Shown: positions 28,948-36,471, numbered from the stretch's first letter. The stretch is 64,000 nucleotides of DNA from Nafulsella turpanensis ZLM-10 (GCF_000346615.1 NZ_ANNU01000033.1:1-64000), one strand, 5' to 3'. Numbers and translations are program-made. Notes: generated by a model from the letters alone, not told the origin.

Positions 28948-29322
28948 TCAATCCTTTTTCTGTTCCTTCAGGTACTCCTGTAGCCACTGATGAAGAGAAT
29001 TTATTTCTTCCATTTTTTCCGCAAGCTCTTCCAGCTTTAAATCAGGAAACTGTTGACGGAAAGCCTCAAACCGTTCTTCATTCCCACAATCACCGGGGCA
29101 GGCATCCATTGCCTTTACAATCTGAATAGCCAAAGTTTTTCTAAATACCTCGTCCAGCAGCAACTGCTCGGCTTTATTCAGGCCACTTTTTACTGATCTG
29201 AACTGGAGAAGAATATCTTTAGGAGACCTTTCCTCATCCAGCATCTTAACAATTCCTTCTATCTGCCCGCTGATGCTTTTCAAGCGGGTCTTTAAGTCTC
29301 TGGTTAAATCTTTTGGTAGCAT
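28948..29322 (-). CDS. CsoR/FrmR-family (DUF156) transcriptional regulator
   Basis: The 124-residue all-helical regulator shows the family signature (LKTRLKSISGQIEGIVKML, then ILLQFRSVKSGLNKAEQLLL). CsoR, RcnR and FrmR repress by tetramer binding at G-tract operators. The canonical CsoR copper ligands (Cys-His-Cys) are absent: the first Cys is replaced in ERSPKDIL and the His/Cys pair is missing. A CPGDC pair occurs at about residues 74-78 instead, and the C-terminus is extended. A different metal or sensing mode is likely. It is the probable regulator of the YPC-ATPase operon downstream. Confidence 0.8.
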   Translation of the reverse strand: MLPKDLTRDLKTRLKSISGQIEGIVKMLDEERSPKDILLQFRSVKSGLNKAEQLLLDEVFRKTLAIQIVKAMDACPGDCGNEERFEAFRQQFPDLKLEELAEKMEEINSLHQWLQEYLKEQKKD

Positions 29323-29374
29323 ATCCTGATGAATAGTTATCTTGAAAAATAATCCTTTTACTCTTCACATAAGA

Positions 29375-29407
29375 TTAAAGGTACAACCAAGAATGAGGGG
29401 GTGTGCC
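29375..29407 (-). promoter_or_regulatory. promoter and G-tract operator of the csoR-like gene
   Basis: TACCTTTAA on the minus strand (29375-29383) resembles a -7 box. GAGGGGGTGTGCC lies 12 bp upstream (29395-29407), the same arrangement as at 28778-28809, which suggests autoregulation. Confidence 0.5.
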
Positions 29408-29490
29408 AGAAAAAAATCAACTTTTCTTAAAAAGATGTTTTTTTACTCTGCAAAGTCATCCATATAGCTAAAACCCTTACAAAGGGTAAC

Positions 29491-29554
29491 TATTTGCTTA
29501 AATATTAAATAAAAATTTACACCTTGGGTTTCTATTTAAGAATTTGCTTAAATA
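29491..29554 (+). promoter_or_regulatory. candidate ArsR-type operator of the merTP operon
   Basis: A perfect 8-bp inverted repeat TATTTAAG-N6-CTTAAATA occupies 29533-29554, ending 15 bp before the arsR-like ATG. ATTTGCTTAAATA, which carries one of its arms, also occurs at 29492-29504. AT-rich dyads of this kind are typical binding sites of ArsR/SmtB repressors. Confidence 0.55.
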
Positions 29555-29569
29555 AATACGTGATAAAGT

Positions 29570-29935
29570 ATGGAATCAAATAATTGCATCAGGGTCTTAG
29601 CCGATGAGAGTCAGCTAAAACAATGTAAAGCTGATATAGCAGCAATAGAAAGGGATGTGCAGCAGATAGCGGGTTTTCTTAGTCTGGCCGGCAATGAGGT
29701 GCGGCTGAAGATTTTGTTTCTCCTTCAGCAGGAAGAGCAGATGTGCCCCTGCGACATGAGCGATGTGCTGGATATGAAAGTGCCTGCTGTTTCGCAGCAT
29801 CTGCGAAAGATGAAGGATAAAGGTTTGGTGAAATTCAAGAAAGTCGGACAAATTATCTTTTATTTTCTGAATGAGGAACACCAAAGCTTGCTACAGCCCC
29901 TTTTTAAAATGATTCAAGAACCTTCAAAAGTATAA
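29570..29935 (+). CDS. ArsR/SmtB-family metal-responsive repressor
   Basis: The 121-residue winged-helix repressor contains FLSLAGNEVRLKILFLL, then CPCDMSDVLDMKVPAVSQHLRKM, with a Cys pair at the start of the recognition region as in metal-sensing ArsR proteins, and the wing KGLVKFKKVGQIIFYFL. An additional Cys near residue 19 could be a third ligand. It heads the plus-strand cluster with the GDCCVxC protein (6-bp gap) and merTP, so Hg2+ or a similar thiophilic metal is the likely inducer. It is divergent from the csoR-like gene. Confidence 0.85.
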   Translation: MESNNCIRVLADESQLKQCKADIAAIERDVQQIAGFLSLAGNEVRLKILFLLQQEEQMCPCDMSDVLDMKVPAVSQHLRKMKDKGLVKFKKVGQIIFYFLNEEHQSLLQPLFKMIQEPSKV

Positions 29936-29940
29936 GTAAA

Positions 29941-30147
29941 ATGGAAGTACAGTTAAACTCAGTCCTTATTTGCCCTTCCTGTGGGTTTGAAAAAGAAGAA
30001 GTAATGCCCGAAGATGCCTGCCAGTATTTTTATGCATGTGAAGACTGCAAGACCGTTTTAAAACCAAAGGAAGGAGACTGCTGTGTATACTGTTCCTATG
30101 GTTCAGTACCCTGTCCTCCTATTCAACTAAAAAAAAGTTGTTGCTGA
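29941..30147 (+). CDS. GDCCVxC-domain small cysteine-rich protein
   Basis: The 68-residue protein has twelve cysteines: CPSCG and CEDCK (residues 11-40, zinc-ribbon-like), then GDCCVYCSYGSVPCPP and a KKSCC end. The GDCCVxC motif defines a small family found beside merTP-type genes, in which one Cys can be selenocysteine in other organisms. It is likely a cytosolic thiol protein that binds or relays Hg2+ after MerT uptake. It sits 6 bp after arsR and 54 bp before merTP. Confidence 0.85.
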   Translation: MEVQLNSVLICPSCGFEKEEVMPEDACQYFYACEDCKTVLKPKEGDCCVYCSYGSVPCPPIQLKKSCC

Positions 30148-30200
30148 TTAAGGAGCGGATTCCGGGATAAAAAATACTCTAAAGCAGTAAAATAAAACCT

Positions 30201-30830
30201 ATGAAAAAAAAGGAAAACAATACAAAGCTGTTAGCATCCGGTGTTGTGGCAGCGCTTGGTGCTTCTTTATGCTGCATTACTCCTGTTTTAGCCCTAATGG
30301 CAGGGATCGGTGGAGCGGCCTCAGCTTTTTCATGGCTTGATCCGTTTCGCCCTTTTTTCACTGGAATCACAGTTTTAGTGCTGGGCTTTGCCTGGTACCA
30401 AAAGCTTAAACCTAAAAAGAATGGGACGGTCTGTGCCTGTGATGAGGAGAAAGATAAAAAGCCTTTTCTTCAGTCAAAGGGATTTTTAGGCATTGTAACG
30501 GTACTAGCTATTCTGTTACTTAGTTTTCCTTATTACTCCGGAGCTTTTTTTTCTGAGCAACCGGCAAAGGAAGCAAGGGTATTTGAGCTGCCTGATTTGC
30601 AACAGGCAAAGCTGGTTATTAAAGGCATGACCTGTGCAGGTTGCGAGAGCAGCGTCAATCATGTGCTAAAAAGCAAAGAAGGTGTAATGGAAGCTAATGC
30701 TAGTTATGATGCAGGTACCGCAGAAGTAAGCTATAACCCTGCCCTTATCACTCCTGAAATGCTGAAAGCAGCAATTGAAAAGGAATTAGGCTATCAGGTG
30801 ACCGATCTTCTAGTAAGGAGAGGCTCATAA
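30201..30830 (+). CDS. merTP: mercuric ion transport protein MerTP (fused MerT-MerP)
   Basis: The 209-residue protein fuses a MerT-like membrane part to a MerP-like HMA domain. TM1 carries the vicinal cysteines (LGASLCCITPVLA), TM2 follows, and a cytosolic loop holds CACDEE. TM3 is at about residues 93-112 and the C-terminal HMA domain has GMTCAGC (residues 143-149). It moves Hg2+ from periplasm to cytosol, normally for reduction by MerA. No merA is present in this window. The ArsR-type regulator precedes it in the same operon. Confidence 0.9.
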   Translation: MKKKENNTKLLASGVVAALGASLCCITPVLALMAGIGGAASAFSWLDPFRPFFTGITVLVLGFAWYQKLKPKKNGTVCACDEEKDKKPFLQSKGFLGIVTVLAILLLSFPYYSGAFFSEQPAKEARVFELPDLQQAKLVIKGMTCAGCESSVNHVLKSKEGVMEANASYDAGTAEVSYNPALITPEMLKAAIEKELGYQVTDLLVRRGS

Positions 30831-30973
30831 GCTTGATTTGTTGATTTTACAGCGGTCCTAATTTTGGTAGAGGCTCAACTTCACAAGATTTTATAGGATC
30901 GAGAAGGCTTTTACCCCCTTAAATCAGATTTAAGTTTTAATCAATACTACCTGGTCCATCCTTGTCCTTCTAC

Positions 30974-31588
30974 TTAAACCGACACTCTTATTACAAACCC
31001 ATTCCACAGGGGCCTAATTCTGAACTCCTCGCTATCCTCCAATTTAAAGTCGGCACTTTCTACCATTATTTTAATTTGCTGCGGCGTATAAGCTTGTTGG
31101 TGCATAGAATCAATATATTTAACGAACCATTCAAAATACCGGACCAATAGACTGCTCTTGGTATAATCAAGCAGCACTAAGATTCCTCCTTCGCGGAGCA
31201 GCGATTTAAAATGGTGAAGTCTTGCTCTCGGCCTGGGCAGGTAGTGAAATACACTACTTGAAACTATCAGGTCGAATTTGTTTTCAAAATTAGAGTGGCT
31301 TTGTAGTTTTACTTTTTCTTGAGTATGCTCAGGGAGCTGGCTCATTTTCATGTGTGCCTGCCGAAGCATTTCCTCAACCGGGTCGTAACCAGTAATATGT
31401 GCCAAATCAGGCTTTAGAATAAGCAGCCTTTTTATTAATTCGCCTGTGCCGCAGCCAAAATCAAGTATGGTTTTATTTTCTAAGGAAGCAGGGAGGTACT
31501 GGATAAGTTTTTGAAGCGTATTATCTGTATAACTTTTCCACCTGCTATCATAATTATCCGCTATTTTTTCGTAATAATTCATATTCAT
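30974..31588 (-). CDS. class I SAM-dependent methyltransferase
   Basis: The 204-residue protein has a Rossmann-type methyltransferase fold. Motif I is ILDFGCGTGELIKRLL (residues 40-55), the acidic strand is TGYDPVEEML, and post-motif VSSSVFHYLP and LLREGGILVLLDY follow. The substrate is unknown. It lies convergent to merTP. Methyltransferases of this type sometimes modify metalloids such as arsenite (ArsM), but the conserved ArsM cysteines are not visible here, so I do not assign that function. Confidence 0.8.
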   Translation of the reverse strand: MNMNYYEKIADNYDSRWKSYTDNTLQKLIQYLPASLENKTILDFGCGTGELIKRLLILKPDLAHITGYDPVEEMLRQAHMKMSQLPEHTQEKVKLQSHSNFENKFDLIVSSSVFHYLPRPRARLHHFKSLLREGGILVLLDYTKSSLLVRYFEWFVKYIDSMHQQAYTPQQIKIMVESADFKLEDSEEFRIRPLWNGFVIRVSV

Positions 31589-31688
31589 CTACTCTGCAAG
31601 GTTAAGAAATAGGTGGTACAAAGTTACCTTATCTGAATAAAGCTCTTGAACCTTATATGGAGGAGTACCCCTGGAATACCTCTTTTTC

Positions 31689-32144
31689 TTATAAAGCTGC
31701 CGGTTTTCCATCAGTCTTTCTTTTAATGACCATCTTATGGCTAAGCCAAATTGTAAGGAGGGGCAACAGCATCATTTGCAGCAGTGGAGACAAACCTACT
31801 TTGGTAAAGGGTACAACCGGCATACTATCTGTGTAAGCCCAAGTTTCATTTTCAAGCGCCCAGTATTCAAACCCAACCGCTATGGTTCCTCCTATAATGA
31901 TAAGCACAACCGCTATTTTCCAGTTTATGTGTTTAATCCAGTAAAAGTCTCTATACCAGATCGCAAGTAAGCCATACAATAGTAGAATTACCGCCACATC
32001 TACTAAACTGGCCCAAAAGCACATCATAAAATGATCCCAGAAATTGGTGTAGCCCTTGTAAAGAGGGGCCTGCACATTTTCCCAGACTAAGTTCAGCAGA
32101 AAGCCAATGATGAAAATGGAAAGTATCGGCCGGGCCTTCTTCAT
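31689..32144 (-). CDS. small integral membrane protein, unknown function
   Basis: The 151-residue protein has four predicted transmembrane segments (about residues 7-25, 40-62, 75-95, 118-136). Conserved-looking polar positions are NLVWENVQAPLY after TM1 and FEYWALENETWAYT near TM3. I do not recognise a named family with certainty. It is the middle gene between a methyltransferase and a peroxiredoxin, all on the minus strand but separated by over 100 bp, so it is probably transcribed alone. Confidence 0.6.
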   Translation of the reverse strand: MKKARPILSIFIIGFLLNLVWENVQAPLYKGYTNFWDHFMMCFWASLVDVAVILLLYGLLAIWYRDFYWIKHINWKIAVVLIIIGGTIAVGFEYWALENETWAYTDSMPVVPFTKVGLSPLLQMMLLPLLTIWLSHKMVIKRKTDGKPAAL

Positions 32145-32167
32145 TTTCCAACTTTGGTTTGTTTAAT

Positions 32168-32340
32168 TAGGCTGTGTCTGATAAATCCTATTTTGCTGTC
32201 ATGCTGATGTCAGGAATCGGTCTGCCGCTGCGGCATCTTTTCAGCTATTATAATCGCTCTAACCTTCAAGCTAAGCAAGATTCCTCCTATGGTCGGAATG
32301 ACAAAAAAACCGATTTAAAGTACTTATCAGACACAGCCTA
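32168..32340. repeat. 173-bp MITE-like palindromic repeat
   Basis: TAGGCTGTGTCTGATAA (32168-32184) is repeated as its exact reverse complement at 32324-32340, giving 17-bp perfect terminal inverted repeats. Inside are inner inverted sequences (TGTCATGCTG near the left, CGGAATGACA near the right), and no ORF is present. The structure fits a non-autonomous insertion element. It lies between two minus-strand genes and could supply a hairpin in their transcripts. Confidence 0.7.
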
Positions 32341-32351
32341 AATTGTTGAAC

Positions 32352-32987
32352 TTACAAATTAGGTTGAGGAGTGGTGCGTAAATAAGGTTTTACCTTTGTA
32401 TGGCCTTTTGGGAATTTTTCTGGAATTTCCTCATCCTTGATGGAAGGAGCGATGATAACATCTTCACCATGTTGCCAGTTAGCCGGTGTTGCTACACTGT
32501 AATCAGCGGTAAGCTGCAGCGAATCTATTACTCGCAGAATTTCTTCAAAATTTCTACCAGTAGATGCCGGATAAGTAAGTATCAATTTTATTTTCTTTTC
32601 AGGACCAACAATAAAAACAGAACGAACCGTCGTTTTGTCACTTGCATTTGGATGAATCATATCATACAATTCAGCCACTTTGCGATCCTGATCTGCGATA
32701 ATAGGGAAGTTAAAACGGGTATTCTGGGTTTCCTCAATGTCTGGTATCCACTTCCGGTGTGATTCTACATCATCAACACTCAGTGCTAATACTTTCGTAT
32801 TGCGTTTATCAAATTCCGGTTTAAGTTTGGCAACTTCACCTAATTCAGTAGTACAAACCGGTGTGAAATCTGCCGGGTGAGAAAAAAGAATTCCCCAGCT
32901 ATTACCAAGCCATTCATGAAAATGAATAGTTCCTTCGGTTGTTTCGGCCGTAAAGTCCGGCGCTTTATCTCCAAGTCGTAGTGACAT
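32352..32987 (-). CDS. 1-Cys peroxiredoxin (Prx6 family)
   Basis: The 211-residue thiol peroxidase reduces H2O2 and organic hydroperoxides. The peroxidatic Cys is in HPADFTPVCTTELGE (about residue 45). No resolving Cys is seen near the C-terminus, and the long C-terminal extension (VATPANWQHGEDVIIAPS) is characteristic of the Prx6 type. It stands alone between the MITE-like repeat and a Met-rich lipoprotein. It probably protects against oxidative stress caused by copper. Confidence 0.9.
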   Translation of the reverse strand: MSLRLGDKAPDFTAETTEGTIHFHEWLGNSWGILFSHPADFTPVCTTELGEVAKLKPEFDKRNTKVLALSVDDVESHRKWIPDIEETQNTRFNFPIIADQDRKVAELYDMIHPNASDKTTVRSVFIVGPEKKIKLILTYPASTGRNFEEILRVIDSLQLTADYSVATPANWQHGEDVIIAPSIKDEEIPEKFPKGHTKVKPYLRTTPQPNL

Positions 32988-33059
32988 AATTCTAAAAATT
33001 TAAAAGGTTAAAAATTATATAATTTAGAAAAACAATTCATTGGTTGAGCATCTCGTAAA

Positions 33060-33617
33060 CTACTCCTGATACCCTTCAGGCAAAGGAGTTGGCTCCATTG
33101 CCCGCTGCATGCCCTGTTCAGCAAATTCGCTGACTGCTCTGTGGGCATGTTGCCGGATAAGCTTTACTACCTGAGGATCATCTGAAGTTTCAATCACCAA
33201 CACTCCGTTCTCAAGATCCTCAATCTCCATTTCAATTTTATCGGAATGTTTAAAAATTTCCCGGAACAGAGGATCCATCTGCCGGATAGGTTTATTTTTC
33301 TTTATGCGTTCGTGCATCTGCCGCACATGCTTTTGGATGGCTGCTGCAATTTGCGGGTCCTCTGATGTGGTCCAGGTCTTTACACCATTATTCAAATCTT
33401 CCACCCGTCTATCAATCTGTTCATGGTTTATCAGCATTTCTCTGATGGGATGCATATCCTCCATCATTTCAGGATCCATATTGTCTGACATCATAGATCG
33501 TCGCATATCGTCATCCATCATTCCATGGTCCATCATGTGGCCCTGATCTGTTTCGCTCTCGCAACTTAAAAGAAATAAGCCCAGAGAAAGAAAAAGGAGT
33601 ATTTTGCTCATTTTCAT
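33060..33617 (-). CDS. Met/His/Asp-rich lipoprotein with duplicated domain
   Basis: The 185-residue lipoprotein (lipobox LFLLSC, Cys at about 19) begins its mature part with a Met/Asp/His-rich stretch (GHMMDHGMMDDDM and further MM pairs). Two homologous ~50-residue units follow: one with VEDLNNGVKTWTTSEDPQIA, one with IEDLENGVLVIETSDDPQVV, each followed by a His-containing helix. Met-rich segments bind Cu+ in the periplasm. I do not know a named family. Its place in the copper island supports a metal-buffer role. Confidence 0.65.
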   Translation of the reverse strand: MKMSKILLFLSLGLFLLSCESETDQGHMMDHGMMDDDMRRSMMSDNMDPEMMEDMHPIREMLINHEQIDRRVEDLNNGVKTWTTSEDPQIAAAIQKHVRQMHERIKKNKPIRQMDPLFREIFKHSDKIEMEIEDLENGVLVIETSDDPQVVKLIRQHAHRAVSEFAEQGMQRAMEPTPLPEGYQE

Positions 33618-33869
33618 AGTTCAAAAATTCAAAAAAACCATTCATGTTGTATGGCACTTCACTGCATTTTGCAAAAAAAGTAAAGGAGCAAAACAAACAA
33701 TTAATTACCACTCATTCGGAAATTACCTCCCCTATTTTGCAGGTGCATGCTATTTCACATATTTATACCATTAACTATAAGCTTCTGTTTCCGGCCGCAC
33801 GCAGCCTGGCTCTATATGTATTACGCAACATTATTCTCATAGTAAAGCTTAAAGTAAGGTGCGGCTATT

Positions 33870-34211
33870 TTACAATTCATGCTGGCTTTCTTCTCCAGTA
33901 CTCACTTTAAAAATCTGCTCCACTTCAGAAACGTAAACTATCCCATCCCCTTTTTCTCCGGTACCTCCATGTTCACTAATAATCTGTACGATATTGGTTA
34001 CATCTTCTTTTTTACAAACAAGTTCCAGTTTACTCATTTTACTATGTGTAAGCTGGAATTTAAGCGAAGTCTTCTCATCATTATCTGGTCTGGTATACCG
34101 GCCGGTTCCTTCCACCTCCGTTACTGTTACGCTCCTGAAATCATGATCTCGCAAGGCTTTTAGTACACCATTGACCATGTTACGTCTTATAAAAGCTTTT
34201 ACTTCCTTCAT
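33870..34211 (-). CDS. P-II-like signalling protein of the metal island
   Basis: The 113-residue ferredoxin-fold protein of the P-II superfamily has MKEVKAFIRRNMVNGVLKAL at the start and GTGEKGDGIVYVSEVEQIFKV near the end, where canonical P-II proteins bind nucleotide. The T-loop region (residues 38-55) is shorter and unlike GlnB/GlnK, with no uridylylated Tyr context. Similar P-II relatives accompany heavy-metal RND systems. It lies 13 bp after a small membrane protein gene, within the minus-strand run after operator 36060-36091. Its ligand is unknown. Confidence 0.8.
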   Translation of the reverse strand: MKEVKAFIRRNMVNGVLKALRDHDFRSVTVTEVEGTGRYTRPDNDEKTSLKFQLTHSKMSKLELVCKKEDVTNIVQIISEHGGTGEKGDGIVYVSEVEQIFKVSTGEESQHEL

Positions 34212-34224
34212 AGTTACTTATTAG

Positions 34225-34404
34225 TTATTTGTTGTTCTTCTTTCGGTTCATCATCAGCATAGGCAAAAGGCACACTAACATTATTAAGCCAAAGAATAGC
34301 CAGCCGCTGTAAGCCCCTATGCCCTCAATACCAAAATACGGCAATGCAAAAACAAGCAACAGTATTGCAAGGCATCCTATAATCATCCCTTTCATCATAT
34401 TCAT
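34225..34404 (-). CDS. 59-residue small membrane protein
   Basis: ATG 34404 opens a 59-codon ORF with two hydrophobic segments (GMIIGCLAILLLVFALPYF and GWLFFGLIMLVCLLPML) and a basic C-terminus (MMNRKKNNK). The composition is typical of small metal-island membrane proteins that follow rhodanese or P-II genes. It fits neatly between the MBL/rhodanese remnant (20 bp) and the P-II-like gene (13 bp). Function unknown. Confidence 0.65.
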   Translation of the reverse strand: MNMMKGMIIGCLAILLLVFALPYFGIEGIGAYSGWLFFGLIMLVCLLPMLMMNRKKNNK

Positions 34405-34423
34405 AGCTTACTATTTTTTGTGG

Positions 34424-35014
34424 CTATCCTCCATAGGGTATTGGATAATAGCCGATTTTAGCACATTTCCTGATTAAGCTTTCAAATTCTTCCTTGCTTT
34501 CTGCTATTAAATAAAACGCTTCTTCCGGCTCCACCATAGAGCCAAGCCAGGTTTCAAACTTGCCTCCATCCATAATATTTATAGCCCCAGCTACATGCCC
34601 TGCCTTAAATCCTTTTGCAGGTCGGGTATCAACTACCAGGGTTCCTTCTTCCAGAGCAGCATATTTATTGAGCCTTGGAACAGTCTTTTCACTTTCTTCA
34701 AAAGCATCGGCACCTTTCTGGTTAAGAGCAACATTATAGCTGAAGTACTTCGGTATGTAAGGCTGATCTTTTAAAATCATATCTACAAGCTCTTCTTCCA
34801 TAGGCTGCAAAACATAATTTTCCTCCACCTCTTTGCCTACAGTACTGGAAAGATCACTGCTGATATTCTTCCCACATAAGGAACCTGCCCCATGTGCAGG
34901 ATATACCTTTACAGCTGGGATCCCGGGCCGGGTCCACTATCGCTATTTCTTTGCCAGCCAGCAACGCATAAGAAGCATGGGCCAAACCTTCATCATAAAA
35001 CTGTTTGATTACCA
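34424..35014 (-). pseudogene. internally deleted MBL-fold/rhodanese hydrolase
   Basis: ATG 35014 begins a metallo-beta-lactamase-fold hydrolase (FYDEGLAHASYALLAG, then IAIVDPARDP). After about 33 codons the homology jumps out of frame, near 34917, to the post-active-site segment VYPAHGAGSLCGKN. It then continues through a linker into a rhodanese-like domain (LVVDTRPAKGFKAGHVAGAINI). About 100 residues, including the HxHxDH metal site, are missing. The downstream ORF (34424-34828) could still yield a rhodanese-like protein, but Arg stands where the active-site Cys would be expected to follow. The intact relative is a persulfide-dioxygenase-like enzyme. Confidence 0.7.
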
Positions 35015-35026
35015 TATTCTTACTGT

Positions 35027-35740
35027 TTATTTAAGCGCTTCCTGTACTGACCCACAGCCAGGCATGCGTTGTCCCATATAAGGGTTTTGTACTTTCTCCT
35101 CCAGACTTAGCCAGTTAGCACCGGCCATTGAGCAATGTTGCAGGTAAAGTGTTTCATCGGTGAGGTTGCTTGCCTGTTCCACCTGATATACCTGGCGTGA
35201 AAAGGAAGCGAACTGTTCCCGAAAAGATGTTAAATCTTTAGCCTGGGCTAGCTTAGCGGCACTCTGCTCTAAGGTCTTTTTTTGTGCTGCTGAAAGCTTT
35301 TCCGCACCTTCTAAAGCAGTCTGAAAATCAGCCACAGCCTTCTTTGCCTGTTCAAAACTGTCGTTTACCAGCGCATTTTTGATGTCCAGGTAGTTATTCA
35401 AAAGGGGGGAATTTGTAGTAGCGGAACTCGTCTCCACGTCCTGCTGGCTCATATTCATGCCCTCCATCTGCTGGTCCATCATCCCGTCACCCATTTTCAT
35501 ATTACCCATCATTGAGTGGCACATTTTCATCATATCTTTCATGTCACCTTCCCCCTTTGCCATATTTTTACAGCAATCCATCATGGCTGATTCACCTTTT
35601 GTTTCACCAGCCTTGACATCTGCAGCTTTTTCCTGATTTGTGTTTGGTTTTTCCTGTAAATTACCTTGTGCATATAAGGCGGCGGTAGCTACAAAAATGA
35701 CCACTAAGAGTAATAAGTATTTTTTAATTTGAGGTTTCAT
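35027..35740 (-). CDS. secreted Met-rich DUF3347 protein
   Basis: From ATG 35740 the protein starts with a signal peptide (residues 1-25, ending LYAQ). A Met/Cys/His-rich region follows (MMDCCKNM, MMKMCHSMMG, MDQQMEGMNM; about residues 50-105), and then a DUF3347 domain ending LYLQHCSMAGANWLS and YMGQRMPGCGS. DUF3347 also forms the C-terminus of the CusB protein in this window. The Met clusters suggest Cu+ or Ag+ binding in the periplasm. A longer start at 35767 adds nine charged residues before the signal and is less likely. It follows a SHOCT-type remnant whose 5' region carries the 36060-36091 operator. Confidence 0.82.
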   Translation of the reverse strand: MKPQIKKYLLLLVVIFVATAALYAQGNLQEKPNTNQEKAADVKAGETKGESAMMDCCKNMAKGEGDMKDMMKMCHSMMGNMKMGDGMMDQQMEGMNMSQQDVETSSATTNSPLLNNYLDIKNALVNDSFEQAKKAVADFQTALEGAEKLSAAQKKTLEQSAAKLAQAKDLTSFREQFASFSRQVYQVEQASNLTDETLYLQHCSMAGANWLSLEEKVQNPYMGQRMPGCGSVQEALK

Positions 35741-35770
35741 ATCTTCTATCTTTTTCTTGTTTAACATCTT

Positions 35771-35989
35771 TTACTTTTTCTTTCTATTCTGCTCCAGAAT
35801 TTCTTTTCTCTCCTGGTACTCTGCTACGGTTAAGGCACCTTCTGCAAACCGCTTATGTAGAATATCCCACCAGGCTGATTCCTTTTTCTCTTTGCCGGTT
35901 GGCCAGAATAAAATAGCCAGCAATCCTGCACTTACAGCAAGCTACCACAGCATGCCTGATCCAAATAATTCACATCCAACTTCCATCAT
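35771..35989 (-). pseudogene. SHOCT-type small membrane protein with in-frame stop
   Basis: From ATG 35989 the frame is interrupted by TAG at codon 16 and then continues as a close relative of the protein at 40022-40231: LFWPTGKEKKESAWWDILHKRFAEGALTVAEYQERK. The last ~30 residues are a SHOCT-like short C-terminal domain. Upstream sequences of the two copies are also similar, including the paired operator repeats. So this is a degenerate duplicate at the head of the DUF3347 operon. Confidence 0.75.
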
Positions 35990-36059
35990 CTTAAATTTTT
36001 AAGTTCTAATCTTTTTTTCTTGTTTCTTTACCTTTTTAACGGGCCTGCTAATTTTTCGT

Positions 36060-36091
36060 GTTATACAATCACGAAAAGGTCTTACACGATT
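36060..36091. promoter_or_regulatory. operator A: direct repeats spaced 21 bp
   Basis: GTTATACAATC (36060-36070) and CTTACACGATT (36081-36091) are imperfect direct repeats exactly 21 bp apart, two helical turns, as in AraC-family tandem half-sites. They lie 71 bp upstream of the minus-strand SHOCT/DUF3347 unit. The first copy is also inside a short dyad, TCGTG-N9-CACGA. Sites B, C and D in this window share the pattern. Confidence 0.7.
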
Positions 36092-36287
36092 CTACTTAAA
36101 ATTTCTTCAGGCAATCCTCCCCTTATTGGTACCTCATAAAAACTTAAGGCAGATTCTTTTGAGAAAAAAGCTGAACAATGGATTGTATATTTATTACCTC
36201 ATGAGGTTGCTAAACAGAAAGGTTTACAAAGTCCCCTGAATCAGATTCAGGCATAAGAGGCGAAACTTCCCCTAACGGTATTCTTCC

Positions 36288-36319
36288 TTATGTATAATAT
36301 CTTGTTTTTTATGTATAAT
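36288..36319. promoter_or_regulatory. operator D: direct repeats spaced 21 bp
   Basis: TTATGTATAAT occurs at 36288-36298 and at 36309-36319, exactly 21 bp apart. Its complement, ATTATACATAA, matches the half-site of operators A-C. Relative to the downstream plus-strand four-helix gene, the half-sites point the same way as A-C do relative to their minus-strand genes. A TAAAG-type -7 box lies 22 bp further on, near 36341. Apart from sites A and D, 35990-36471 contains no recognisable gene. Confidence 0.6.
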
Positions 36320-36471
36320 TTAATTTAAAGAATAGCAAATTAAAGCAAGCACATCCATAAAAGCCTTTTTAACAGCACCTTACATTAAAAATCGGTATGA
36401 ACATTAAAATAAGTGGTATGTTTATTTTACAGCCTCTGTAGGCTTTTAAGTAAGTTAAACTAAACTTTCTG

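Noticed and set aside
30974-31588. ArsM-type arsenite methyltransferase
   Set aside because: General SAM motifs only; the conserved ArsM cysteines are not visible.
33010-33030. ATTATATAAT-like sequence upstream of the peroxiredoxin gene as another 21-bp-spaced operator
   Set aside because: Only a single AT-rich copy; no second half-site at 21 bp.
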